DNA from: Actinomycetes bacterium
GTDB lineage: Bacteria; Actinomycetota; Actinomycetes; Streptomycetales; Streptomycetaceae
NCBI GenBank assembly: GCA_009783685.1
Contig: WRCZ01000001.1
Coordinates: 1 to 42,953 of the forward strand
DNA: 42,953 bases
Direction: 5' to 3'
The position numbers were made by a program, and so were the translations under genes. The notes beneath the pieces were generated by a model that saw only the letters and a list, made by a program, of their open reading frames with translations, had not been told where the DNA came from and ran no database searches. Shown one piece after another: positions 1 to 8,751 of the stretch (the first letter of the stretch is position 1; each line of letters opens with the position of its first letter).

Positions 1-677
1 AGGTCCATCGGCGTTCCCACCCGCCACGTCCCCCGCAACTGCAGCAGGCCGTACATCACGTCGGAGACCAGCAGGCCCGCCGTGCCCAGCGTCAGCAGCC
101 GGACGGCCGGCGACTTCACCGAACTCGGGGTCAGCAGCCGGGCCAGCATGGCCAGGATGAGGACGTCCCCGAGCGGATAGGCGATCGAGATGGCCTTCTG
201 TATCCACGTCATGCCCGGGGCGGTGGTGTTCGGGTTGATCAGCAGCGTCCAGAAGAGCAGCCCCAGGCCGGTGGTGAGGATCATGGCGTCGAGCAGGGCG
301 CCGCGGTCGCGGCCCGTGGCGCGGTACCGGATGAAGCCCATCATGCCCGCCGCGAACAGCGGATACGTCATCAGGTAGAAGGCGTCGGCCGCCGAGGGGA
401 ACGGGTTCTGCTCGCCGAAGAAGCGGTTGAGCACGTTGTACGTCGTGTCCCCCGCGGTGAACGTGAAGTTCGCCGCGGCCAGCATGTACCAGGGCCAGGC
501 GTGCGCCGGGCGGTGGATACGTATTCCGGTGACGATGGCCGCCGATGAGCCGAATCCGATGACCGCCCAGGTGCCGGTGTGCACCTTGGGCACGGTCAGG
601 TATGCGACGGTCGCCGCCGCCACCACGATGACGTAAACGGTCATCACCCGGTGGACGCGATCCGTCAGGAACCGCAT
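1..677 (-). CDS. N-terminal membrane-sensor part of a probable signalling protein (partial)
   Basis: The reading frame starts at ATG (complement 675-677) and stays open to the window edge, giving about 225 residues without a stop. The protein is a multi-span membrane domain: hydrophobic stretches include VMTVYVIVVAAATVAYL near the N terminus, a segment around MLAAANFTFTAGDTTYNVL, and several further helices (GLGLLFWTLL; DVLILAMLARLL; LLTLGTAGLLVSDVMYGLL). Membrane sensor regions of this kind sit at the N terminus of actinobacterial GGDEF/EAL (cyclic di-GMP) proteins and some sensor kinases. The catalytic part lies beyond the edge, so the output domain is unknown and the GGDEF/EAL suggestion rests on resemblance from memory. 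It shares strand with the exopolysaccharide genes upstream of it and starts only about 20 nt after the broken beta-helix gene, so it could be the last gene of that operon. Confidence 0.6.
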   Translation of the reverse strand, partial: MRFLTDRVHRVMTVYVIVVAAATVAYLTVPKVHTGTWAVIGFGSSAAIVTGIRIHRPAHAWPWYMLAAANFTFTAGDTTYNVLNRFFGEQNPFPSAADAFYLMTYPLFAAGMMGFIRYRATGRDRGALLDAMILTTGLGLLFWTLLINPNTTAPGMTWIQKAISIAYPLGDVLILAMLARLLTPSSVKSPAVRLLTLGTAGLLVSDVMYGLLQLRGTWRVGTPMD

Positions 678-697
678 ACGCCAAGGTTATGCCCGGC

Positions 698-2388
698 TCA
701 CCGGGAGTGCAGTTCGGCGGCCCCGATCAGGGTGGAGGTGGTCAGCGCGGTGCCGAACCAGTCCGTGGGGCCCGGGTCGATGCCGAACTGGGCGCTCAGG
801 CCGACGCCCTTGCCCGCCACCGCGTCGCAGGTCGGCACGATCCGCGGGGCCTGGGCGGTCGAGGTGACGGACGGGGCGGGCCCGCCGGCCAGGCAGGGAT
901 CGGCGGTCAGACCGGTCGGCTTGCCCCCGGCCTGCTCCTGATGCTGCGCGTTCCGCCACTGCCCGAGCGAGTGGTAGGTGGCCGGCCCCCAGCGGACCTG
1001 CCACGTTCCGGCCGAGGCGAGTAGTCGTTGCCCTGGAGCACCACCTGCTGGGGCGTGTAGGTCTCGGCCGCGGAGACGACCGGCGAGCCGTCGGTGATGA
1101 GGACGTTGTTGCGCACCGAGACGTCCACCGGGTGGTTCCGCAGCCGGACGGCCGGACCCTGCTTCGCGCCCGTGCCGGTCATCACCACGGTGTTGTTGTA
1201 GATCCGCAGGTTGCTGATGTCCGTGCCGTGGACGTCGATGCCGCCGTTCTGCGCCAGCTTCCGGCCGTCGTTGCTGCTGATGTTGAACCGGAAGGTGTCG
1301 TCCTTGAAGGCGCCGTTGTTGATGTTGGTGAACGCGTGGTAACCGGGCCCGTCGTTGCCGTAGGCGAGGTTGTACTGGACGGTCGTCGACGACACGTTCT
1401 GGTCCAGGCCGAAGCCGCTGCCGTCCACGATGGCGGGCGTGCGGTTGTGGAACGACTGGTTGTGCTGGATCGTCAGCCCGGTCGAGTCGTAGGCCCAGAT
1501 GCCCACCGGGCCCTCCAGCGCCTGGGCGGCCGACCGCGAACCGTTGTCGTGCGCCACCGACTGCTCCACCCGGCCGCTCTGGACACCGCCGATGACGATG
1601 CCGCTGCCGGTGTTGTGCTTCGTGGACGCCGGGTCGCCCAGGTTGCCGAACGCCTGGACGCCGGAGACCACCACGTTCTGGTGGGAGTACCGCGGATGGT
1701 TCACGTCGAGCCGGGGTCCGTACGTCAGCAGGCCGTCGTTCGTGTTGTCGTGCAGCGACGAGCCGGAGACGCGGACGTTGCTGAACCCCACGGAGGTGTC
1801 GGCGCAGCCGACGGACACCCCGATCCAGAACCGGGACACGTCGACGCCCGAGACCACCACGTGGTCCAGCCGTTTCGTGCCCTTCCGGTCGTTGTAGACG
1901 AGGATGCCGCTGGGCTTCTTGAGCGTGCGGTCGTTCCCGGTGACGACGAGGTCGGGGATCTCCACCCCGCCGGTGTCGACCACGGTGATCCCGGCCTTGT
2001 CGGTGGGGGCCACGGTCGCCCGCCCGGAGCCGTAGGAGCCGATGACCACCGGCTGGCTCGCGCGGCCCGCCTCGCCGTGGCCGACGGTGAGGCTGCCGGT
2101 GAAGCGGCTGCCGCCCTGGAGCAGCAGGTGGTCGCCGGGCACCAGCTGCTGCCGGTCGGCACGGGCCAGGGTGCGCCAGGCATGGCTCGTCGAGCGCCCG
2201 TCGTTGCTGTCGTCGCCGGTCGCGCTGACGTAGTACGTGTGGCCCGGCCGGAAGTGCGGGAGCGAGCTGCAGCCCGCGGCCACCGGGGCCAGCAGCGCCA
2301 GGAACGCCGGCGCCGCCAGGCGCACGCGCCGCGGCACGCGGCGCGTGACGGGGCGCTCGCCCCCCGCAGGGCCGTCGGGACCCGCCAT
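698..2388 (-). pseudogene. Parallel beta-helix lipoprotein, frameshifted near 1017
   Basis: The main frame runs from ATG 2388 to an early stop at 907 (493 aa). It has a lipoprotein signal: a basic start, a hydrophobic segment and a lipobox ending at C40 (VAAGC). Residues from about 50 onward show the repeated short-strand, Asn/Gly-rich pattern of right-handed parallel beta-helix proteins (NNTVVMTG, RNNVLITDG, LQGNDYS). After LQGNDYS the main frame becomes arginine/proline-rich, while the neighbouring frame continues sensibly (ASAGTWQVRWG ... GLTADPC ... DWFGTALTT) to a stop at 698. Joining the two frames needs one extra base near 1015-1022 and gives a 563-aa protein with a closed C terminus. 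So this is either a recently broken gene or a one-base sequence error. Beta-helix proteins are often polysaccharide lyases or epimerases. Its place at the end of the sugar-nucleotide operon suggests action on the exported polymer, but the substrate is not visible. Confidence 0.75.
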
Positions 2389-2403
2389 GCCCGGCCCCTT
2401 CCG

Positions 2404-3375
<972 letters not shown>

Positions 3376-3377
3376 GG

Positions 3378-4694
3378 CTACTCCCCGGGCTGGGGGCGGC
3401 CCGGCGCGTGCAGGGACCACCCGGCTTCGCGCCACCGGTCGGCGTCCAGCGTGTGGCGGGCGTCGACGACGGTGGGCCGGCGGACCAGCGGGGCCAGCGC
3501 GGCCGGGTCGATCGCCCGGTACTCCGGCCAGGCCGTCAGGTGCAGCACCACGTCGGCGTCCTCGCATGCCTTGGGAACGTCCAGGGTGTACTGCAGCCCG
3601 GGGGCCGCGCTGCGGGCGTTGTCCAGCGCCTCGGGGTCGTGCACCCGGACGCGCGCGCCGCGGCGACGGATCGATTCGGCGACGGCCAGCGCGGGGGAGT
3701 CCCGCACGTCGTCGCTGTCCGGCTTGAACGCCGCGCCCAGCACGGCCACGTTGGCGTCGGCGAACGAGCCGCCGACCAGCCGGCCGGTCAGTTCCACGGT
3801 CCTGGTGCGCTGCCGGGTGTTGATCGCGTCGACCTCGTCGAGGAAGGCCACGGCCCCGCCCACCCCGAGCTCCTCGGCGCGTGCCATGAAGCCCCGGATG
3901 TCCTTGGGGAAGCAGCTGCCGCCGAAGCCCAGGCCCGGCTGCAGGAACCGCGGGCCGATGCGGGAGTCCGCGCCGACCGCCTGGGCCAGCATGATCACGT
4001 CCGCGCCCGCCGCGTCGCAGACCTCGGCCATCGCGTTGATGAAGGAGATCTTGGTCGCCAGGAAGGAGTTCGACGCGACCTTGACCAGTTCCGCGGTGCT
4101 CGGGTCGGTGCGGAAGAACGGGACGCCGACGCGCAGCATCGGCGCGTACAGCTCGCGCAGGACCTCCTCGTCGTGCTCCGACGTCACGCCCACCACGATC
4201 CGCTCGGGTGCGGCCGAGTCCTGCACGGCGAAGCCCTCGCGCAGGAACTCGGGGTTCCAGGCGAGACCGGCCTGCGGTGCCGTTCTCCGCAGCCGTTCGG
4301 CCAGCCGGGCCGCGGTGCCGACCGGCACCGTGGACTTGCCCACGATCAGGTCCCCCGGTCCCAGGTGCGGCGCCAGGGCGTCGACCACCGCCTCCACGCT
4401 GCGCACGTCGGCCCGCTTCGCGCCGGGCTGCTGCGGGGTGCCCACGCAGACGAAGTGCGCCGGGGCGAACCGGGCGGCCGACGCCACGTCGGTGGTGAAC
4501 CGCAGCCGCCCCGAGGCGACCGTGCGCTGCAGCAGCTCCTGCAGTCCGGGCTCGTAGACCGGCGGGGTGCCGCTGCTCAGCGCGGCGATCCGCTCCTCGT
4601 CGATGTCGGTGCCGAGGACCTCGTGCCCGAGGTCCGCCATTGTGGCCGCGTGCACGACTCCGACGTAGCCGGTGCCGATGACCGTCATCCTCAT
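3378..4694 (-). CDS. ugd: UDP-glucose 6-dehydrogenase
   Basis: A 438-aa protein of the UDP-glucose/GDP-mannose dehydrogenase family, of normal length. The N-terminal Rossmann motif is GTGYVG (residues 7-12), the middle domain has the conserved EFLREG stretch near 149-154, and the catalytic cysteine is C261 in [10 protein letters not shown]. It oxidises UDP-glucose to UDP-glucuronate with two NAD+. It ends 2 nt before the decarboxylase-like gene, so the two are almost certainly co-expressed and act in sequence. The 79-nt gap between galE and this gene holds an imperfect GC-rich hairpin (4724-4731 with 4744-4751), which could tune read-through. Regulation would come from the promoter ahead of the glycosyltransferase gene. 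Confidence 0.93.
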   Translation of the reverse strand: MRMTVIGTGYVGVVHAATMADLGHEVLGTDIDEERIAALSSGTPPVYEPGLQELLQRTVASGRLRFTTDVASAARFAPAHFVCVGTPQQPGAKRADVRSVEAVVDALAPHLGPGDLIVGKSTVPVGTAARLAERLRRTAPQAGLAWNPEFLREGFAVQDSAAPERIVVGVTSEHDEEVLRELYAPMLRVGVPFFRTDPSTAELVKVASNSFLATKISFINAMAEVCDAAGADVIMLAQAVGADSRIGPRFLQPGLGFGGSCFPKDIRGFMARAEELGVGGAVAFLDEVDAINTRQRTRTVELTGRLVGGSFADANVAVLGAAFKPDSDDVRDSPALAVAESIRRRGARVRVHDPEALDNARSAAPGLQYTLDVPKACEDADVVLHLTAWPEYRAIDPAALAPLVRRPTVVDARHTLDADRWREAGWSLHAPGRPQPGE

Positions 4695-4773
4695 GGCAGC
4701 CTCCCAAGGGGTTGCTGTTCGGGGGCGGCGCGCGGGTTCCGGTGCGCCGCCGCTTCGCGGGTCGGGCGGCCGG

Positions 4774-5811
4774 TCATGGCCGGTCCGCGTAGCCCGCAGG
4801 ATTGAGCCGGGTGAAGCGCCATGCGTCCTGGCACATGGCCGCCACGTCCCGGGTGGCCCGCCAGCCCCACGCGCGCGCCGCCGCGGTCGGGTCCGCGACC
4901 AGCGCGCCGACGTCGCCGGGGCGGCGCGGCACGATCCGGTAGGGGATCGGGCGGCCGGAGGCCCGCCGGAACGCGGCGAGCAGTTCCAGCACCGAAGTGC
5001 CCGATCCGAGGCCGAGGTTGAAGACCCGCATCCCGGGGCGCCCGGCGAGGTGCTCCAGCGCCAGCCGGTGCGCCTCGGCGACGTCCATGACGTGGATGTA
5101 GTCGCGGATGCCGGTGCCGTCGCTGGTGGCGTAGTCGCCGCCGAACACGTTCAGCCGGTCCAGCCGGCCGGCCGCCACCTGGGCCATGTACGGCATCACG
5201 TTGCCGGGCGCGCCGCGCGGCACCTCGCCCAGCAGGCCGCTGGGGTGCGCGCCCGCCGGGTTGAAGTACCGCAGGGACATCACCGCCCAGCCGTCGCGGC
5301 GGCGGCAGACGTCCGCCAGGATCTGCTCGCAGGTCCACTTCGACGCGGCGTAGGGGTTCGTGGGCCGCGCCGGGTCGGCCTCGGTCAGCGGTATCCGGTC
5401 CGCCTCGCCGTAGATGGAGCACGACGAGGAGAACACCAGCCGGTGGATGCCGTGCTCCTGCATCACCGACAGCAGGGTCAGCGTGCCGCCGACGTTGACG
5501 TCGTAGTACTCGACGGGGGTGCGCACGGACTCGGCGACCTCCTTCTTGCCCGCGAAGTGCACCACCACGTCGATCGGGTGGCGGTTGAAGACGGCGTTGA
5601 GCGCGTCCCGGTCGCGCAGGTCGATCCGGTAGACGGCGCCGAGGCAGCGGCCGGCGACCTTCTCGGTGCGGGCGAACACCTCGGGCGAGCTGTTGGAGTG
5701 GTCGTCGACGACGATCACCTCGTAGCCGTGTTCCAGCAGTTCCACGCAGGTGTGGCTGCCGATGAACCCGGCGCCGCCGGTCACCAGCGCGGTGGACAGG
5801 GTGCGAGGCAT
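4774..5811 (-). CDS. galE: UDP-glucose 4-epimerase
   Basis: A 345-aa extended SDR of usual GalE length. The NAD motif TGGAGFIG is at residues 11-18, the catalytic serine in SSSCSIYG is near 130, and Y154/K158 form the YAASK motif. The DNVGGT-like and CNLGxG-type regions of GalE are recognisable as DVNVGGT and FNLGLGSG. It interconverts UDP-glucose and UDP-galactose, using bound NAD. It lies between the glycosyltransferase and the UDP-glucose dehydrogenase on the same strand, so the operon can make UDP-galactose, UDP-glucuronate and probably UDP-xylose from UDP-glucose. The ATG at 5811 is preceded by a GGAGG-like sequence on the minus strand (in ctcctc at 5820-5825). Confidence 0.94.
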   Translation of the reverse strand: MPRTLSTALVTGGAGFIGSHTCVELLEHGYEVIVVDDHSNSSPEVFARTEKVAGRCLGAVYRIDLRDRDALNAVFNRHPIDVVVHFAGKKEVAESVRTPVEYYDVNVGGTLTLLSVMQEHGIHRLVFSSSCSIYGEADRIPLTEADPARPTNPYAASKWTCEQILADVCRRRDGWAVMSLRYFNPAGAHPSGLLGEVPRGAPGNVMPYMAQVAAGRLDRLNVFGGDYATSDGTGIRDYIHVMDVAEAHRLALEHLAGRPGMRVFNLGLGSGTSVLELLAAFRRASGRPIPYRIVPRRPGDVGALVADPTAAARAWGWRATRDVAAMCQDAWRFTRLNPAGYADRP

Positions 5812-5847
5812 CTGACGGACCTCCTCGGGGTTCGGCGCGGTACCGCG

Positions 5848-7719
5848 TCACCAGGTGGTGACGGCGGTCAGGTACGCCGGGTAGATGGCGATGGCCAGGG
5901 CGAGGGGGAGCAGGGGGACGGCGGACATGAACAGGGGGCGGCTGGCGGTGGCGAACGCGGACCTCAGCGGTGTGCCGGCCGCGCGGGAGGCCTCCCGTAC
6001 GTGCAGCACGGCCACCGACACGCTGACCACCGAGTACGCCAGGCCGCCGAGGATGCACAGGAACACGTAGCCCACGGACGGCCCGGTCAGCTCGCCGATG
6101 ATGGCGGCGGCGGACAGCCCCGTCGCGATGACGACGAACGGCAGCACCAGGCGCTTCGACAGCAGTTCGAGTCCGCTGCGGTCCTTGGGTGTCACCTTGA
6201 AGTAGATCGGCCGGCGGAAGGTCTCCTGGATGACGGCCCCCAGCACCCCCCAGGCCACGAAGGGCCAGCGGGCCATGGCGAACAGCCACAACTCCCAGCT
6301 CCACACAGGCGCGGTAGAGGGCCGCAGCAGCTTTCTGTGCCGCAGCAACAGCAGCAGGATCACCAGCCAGATCGACATGCCCCAGAAGTGGCCCAGGAAG
6401 GCGAGGTAGTTGACGCTCACCCACACCTGCCCGGTGATCGCGGCGGCGGACGGGAGGGCGATCGCGGCGAGCGCGCCGGCAGCGAGCAGCGGGTAGTACA
6501 TGAGCACGATCGTGAAGCGCAGCCGCAACCGGAAGGTCAGCCGGTGCATGTGGCGCGGGATCATGCCGAACATCATCGCGACCAGGCTCCGGGACCACTG
6601 GTACTCCTGGGTGACCATGTCGTCGAAGGTCATCGGACCCAGCCCGTGCGCCTCCGCGTCGATGGCGAACGCCCCCTGCCAGCCCGCGGAGTTGAACAGG
6701 AAGGTGGTGGTGAAGTCCTCGGCGAGGTCGGGCCCCAGGCCCCCGATGTCGCGCAGCGCGCGGGTGCGCACGCCGTAGTGCGAGCCGATGCACACCGGGG
6801 CGAGCCGGTCGGCGTGGCCGAGCTGGAAGGGGCCGTGGAAGGGCGCCTCGCGGTGCATCCGGCCGCGGGCCGACCACGAGGTGGCGGCGTTGGCGTCGCA
6901 GATGCTCGGCGCGGCGACGTAGCCGATGGCCGGGTCGGAGAACGGGCGGACGATCTCCCGCAGGTACCGGGCGTGCGGCTGGTGGTCACAGTCCAGCTGG
7001 ACCACGACGTCGTAGTCCCGGTACCCCCAGTGGTCGTAGAAGTAGGCGAGGTTGCCCTCCTTGCACTTGGTGCGCCGCGGCCACGTCGTGCGGTTGTAGG
7101 CCGCGACGCCCTTGCGGCTGGACACCCGCACCCCGTTGCGGGCGCACCAGGAGCGGATGTCCGCGCGCGGATCCTCGTCGCAGAGCCACACGTCGTAGGA
7201 GTAGGGGAAGTCCTGCGTGAGCATCGCCTCCAGCGTCCTGCGGGCCATGCCCCACGGCTCCGAGGGCGCGCGCGTCACCGCGATCGCCAGCCGGAGCCGG
7301 GGGATGGGCAGTGAGGACGAGACGCGGGGGAGCTTGGAGACGGCTATCAGGAAGTAACTCGCCTGGCAGGTCAGGTAGAACAGCAGCGCGCTGGTCAGCA
7401 CCAGTCCCATCCAGCTGACCCGGTGCGCGGGGTTCAGCCACCACTGCCAGAAGTACGCGAAGAAGGCGCCCCAGCCCACCGCCAGCACGGAGATCCAGAC
7501 CTTGTCACGGTGCGAGAGCGTCGGGACGAAGGTTCCGGGGGCGGCCTTGAGGTTGCGCGGCGGCCGGCCGAAGAGCGGGCCGTGCCGGGTGATCCTGGCG
7601 ACGTTGCCGTCGGAGATCAGGGCCATCCACTCCTCCAGGCCCATGTCCTCCGGTTCGCCGACCAGGGTGTCCGTGCTGCCGTCGTCCGGTGGTTCTGGGG
7701 GCGGGCTCCGGTGCGACAT
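5848..7719 (-). CDS. Processive family-2 glycosyltransferase (cellulose/hyaluronan-synthase-like)
   Basis: A 623-aa integral membrane protein. Two membrane helices lie near residues 73-130, the catalytic domain near 140-390, and about six further helices follow to the C terminus (first around 410-480, last ending at residue 623). Catalytic signatures of processive GT2 synthases are present: an acidic CDEDPRAD near 180-187, a DxD pair at D243/D245 (QLDCDHQ), an acid pair E334-D335 (LAEDFTTT), and the Q(Q/R)xRW position as QEYQW at 371-375, where the usual arginine is glutamine. It would polymerise a UDP-sugar at the inner membrane face and thread the chain out. There is no PilZ domain. It heads the operon with galE, ugd and uxs. 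The polymer is unknown: a hyaluronan-like, xylose- or galactose-containing chain is possible. Confidence 0.88.
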   Translation of the reverse strand: MSHRSPPPEPPDDGSTDTLVGEPEDMGLEEWMALISDGNVARITRHGPLFGRPPRNLKAAPGTFVPTLSHRDKVWISVLAVGWGAFFAYFWQWWLNPAHRVSWMGLVLTSALLFYLTCQASYFLIAVSKLPRVSSSLPIPRLRLAIAVTRAPSEPWGMARRTLEAMLTQDFPYSYDVWLCDEDPRADIRSWCARNGVRVSSRKGVAAYNRTTWPRRTKCKEGNLAYFYDHWGYRDYDVVVQLDCDHQPHARYLREIVRPFSDPAIGYVAAPSICDANAATSWSARGRMHREAPFHGPFQLGHADRLAPVCIGSHYGVRTRALRDIGGLGPDLAEDFTTTFLFNSAGWQGAFAIDAEAHGLGPMTFDDMVTQEYQWSRSLVAMMFGMIPRHMHRLTFRLRLRFTIVLMYYPLLAAGALAAIALPSAAAITGQVWVSVNYLAFLGHFWGMSIWLVILLLLLRHRKLLRPSTAPVWSWELWLFAMARWPFVAWGVLGAVIQETFRRPIYFKVTPKDRSGLELLSKRLVLPFVVIATGLSAAAIIGELTGPSVGYVFLCILGGLAYSVVSVSVAVLHVREASRAAGTPLRSAFATASRPLFMSAVPLLPLALAIAIYPAYLTAVTTW

Positions 7720-7794
7720 GACGACGCTCCTGGTCGGGGTGCCAGGACGTGTACGCAGTCGGTGTGCGCCCTATCCTGACGCCTGAAATTTACG

Positions 7795-7808
7795 ATGTAT
7801 ACGTACAT
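7795..7808. promoter_or_regulatory. Palindromic candidate operator in the divergent TetR/glycosyltransferase region
   Basis: ATGTA-TACG-TACAT is an inverted repeat with perfect 5-bp arms, set in an unusually AT-rich patch of a very GC-rich region. TetR-family regulators commonly bind such palindromes next to their own gene. It overlaps the candidate minus-strand -10 box, and its centre could also be the -10 (TATACG at 7798-7803, with CTGACG 16 nt upstream) for the regulator gene. It could therefore control both directions. Binding is inferred, not shown. Confidence 0.55.
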
Positions 7809-7835
7809 TTTGCGGCGGTTTGTCCGTAGAGTCAA
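7807..7835 (-). promoter_or_regulatory. Candidate promoter of the glycosyltransferase operon
   Basis: On the minus strand a TTGACT box (complement 7830-7835) is followed after exactly 17 nt by CAAAAT (complement 7807-7812). This resembles a housekeeping sigma promoter with a good -35 and a fair -10 box. It faces the glycosyltransferase gene, leaving a leader of roughly 80 nt. The -10 box overlaps the right arm of the palindrome at 7795-7808, so a protein bound there would block it. This is read by eye only. Confidence 0.5.
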
Positions 7836-7882
7836 AGGGCGGGACCGCGAGCCGAGCGGTCCCCCTCCCCGAAGGGGCGGCG

Positions 7883-8701
7883 ATGGCGCGACGCAAGCGC
7901 GACGAGCCGGCCGGCGCGGGCCGCGACGAGCGGGCCCCGAACCGGTCGGCGGACCACGCCCAGGGCCGGCGCACCGGCCGCCGCGCCGCCGACCACGGCC
8001 GCTACGGCCGGCTGAGCCGGGAGCGCGTGCTGTCCACCGCCCTGGAACTGGTCGACCGGGAAGGGCTGTCCGCGCTGAGCATGCGCCGCCTCGGGTCCGA
8101 GCTGGGCGTGGAGGCGATGGCCCTGTACCGGTACGCCGCGGGCAAGGACGCGCTGCTGGACGGCCTGGTGGAGGCGCTCTACCTCGAACTGCGCGAACGG
8201 CTCGACGAGGGTGCCGAGGAAGGCGCGCGGCCGCCGGCGAAGGGCGGCGCCGAGGAGCCCGGATGGCGCAGCGAGCTGCACCGGATCGCGCGGGCGACCT
8301 ACCAGGTGGCCATGGCGCACCCCGAGGTGGTGCCGCTGCTGGCCACCCGCATGCTGGCGGTGCCGCTGGCCCGCCGCGCGCCGGCCGTGCTGAGCGCGCA
8401 GGAGGACATCCTGCGGCTGCTGGCGGCGGCCGGCCTGGACGAGGACACGGCAGCCGCCGCGTACCGGGCGGTCAGCGCCTGGCTGCTCGGCTACGTCTTC
8501 GCCGACCTGCAGGCCATGGTGGACAACCCCGACGAACCCGAGGCGGCCTTCCGGCTGGGCCTGTACCGGATGCCCGCCCACGACTTCCCCGAGCTGCGCG
8601 CGATCACCCCGGCGCTGGCCGAGCGCGGCGGCCCGCAGGGCCTGACCGAGGGCCTGGACGCCGTCCTCGACCCGTGGGTGCCGGGCCCGCCCCAGGACTG
8701 A
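7883..8701 (+). CDS. TetR/AcrR-family transcriptional regulator
   Basis: A 272-aa one-component regulator from ATG 7883, which has a purine-rich AAGGGG about 5-8 nt upstream; an in-frame TTG at 7820 would add 21 residues but lies beside the operator. After a basic, low-complexity N-terminal tail of about 45 residues comes the TetR helix-turn-helix (LSRERVLSTALELVDREG, then LSMRRLGSELGVEAMALYRY). The C-terminal two-thirds is an alpha-helical ligand and dimerisation domain of the Streptomyces TetR type. It is transcribed away from the glycosyltransferase operon, with a palindrome between them, so it is probably an autoregulator that represses the exopolysaccharide genes. The ligand cannot be told from sequence. 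Confidence 0.88.
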   Translation: MARRKRDEPAGAGRDERAPNRSADHAQGRRTGRRAADHGRYGRLSRERVLSTALELVDREGLSALSMRRLGSELGVEAMALYRYAAGKDALLDGLVEALYLELRERLDEGAEEGARPPAKGGAEEPGWRSELHRIARATYQVAMAHPEVVPLLATRMLAVPLARRAPAVLSAQEDILRLLAAAGLDEDTAAAAYRAVSAWLLGYVFADLQAMVDNPDEPEAAFRLGLYRMPAHDFPELRAITPALAERGGPQGLTEGLDAVLDPWVPGPPQD

Positions 8702-8751
8702 ACGCGGGGTTCAACGGACGCTCCCGGGGCGGGTCTTCGGCGCCGACCGGT

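Noticed and set aside
4724-4751. GC-rich inverted repeat between galE and ugd as a terminator
   Set aside because: An 8-bp stem with a 12-nt loop is expected by chance at this base composition, and the genes look co-transcribed.
8702-8751. Search for a convergent terminator between tetR and the lectin-domain gene
   Set aside because: No clear stem-loop was found in these 50 bp.
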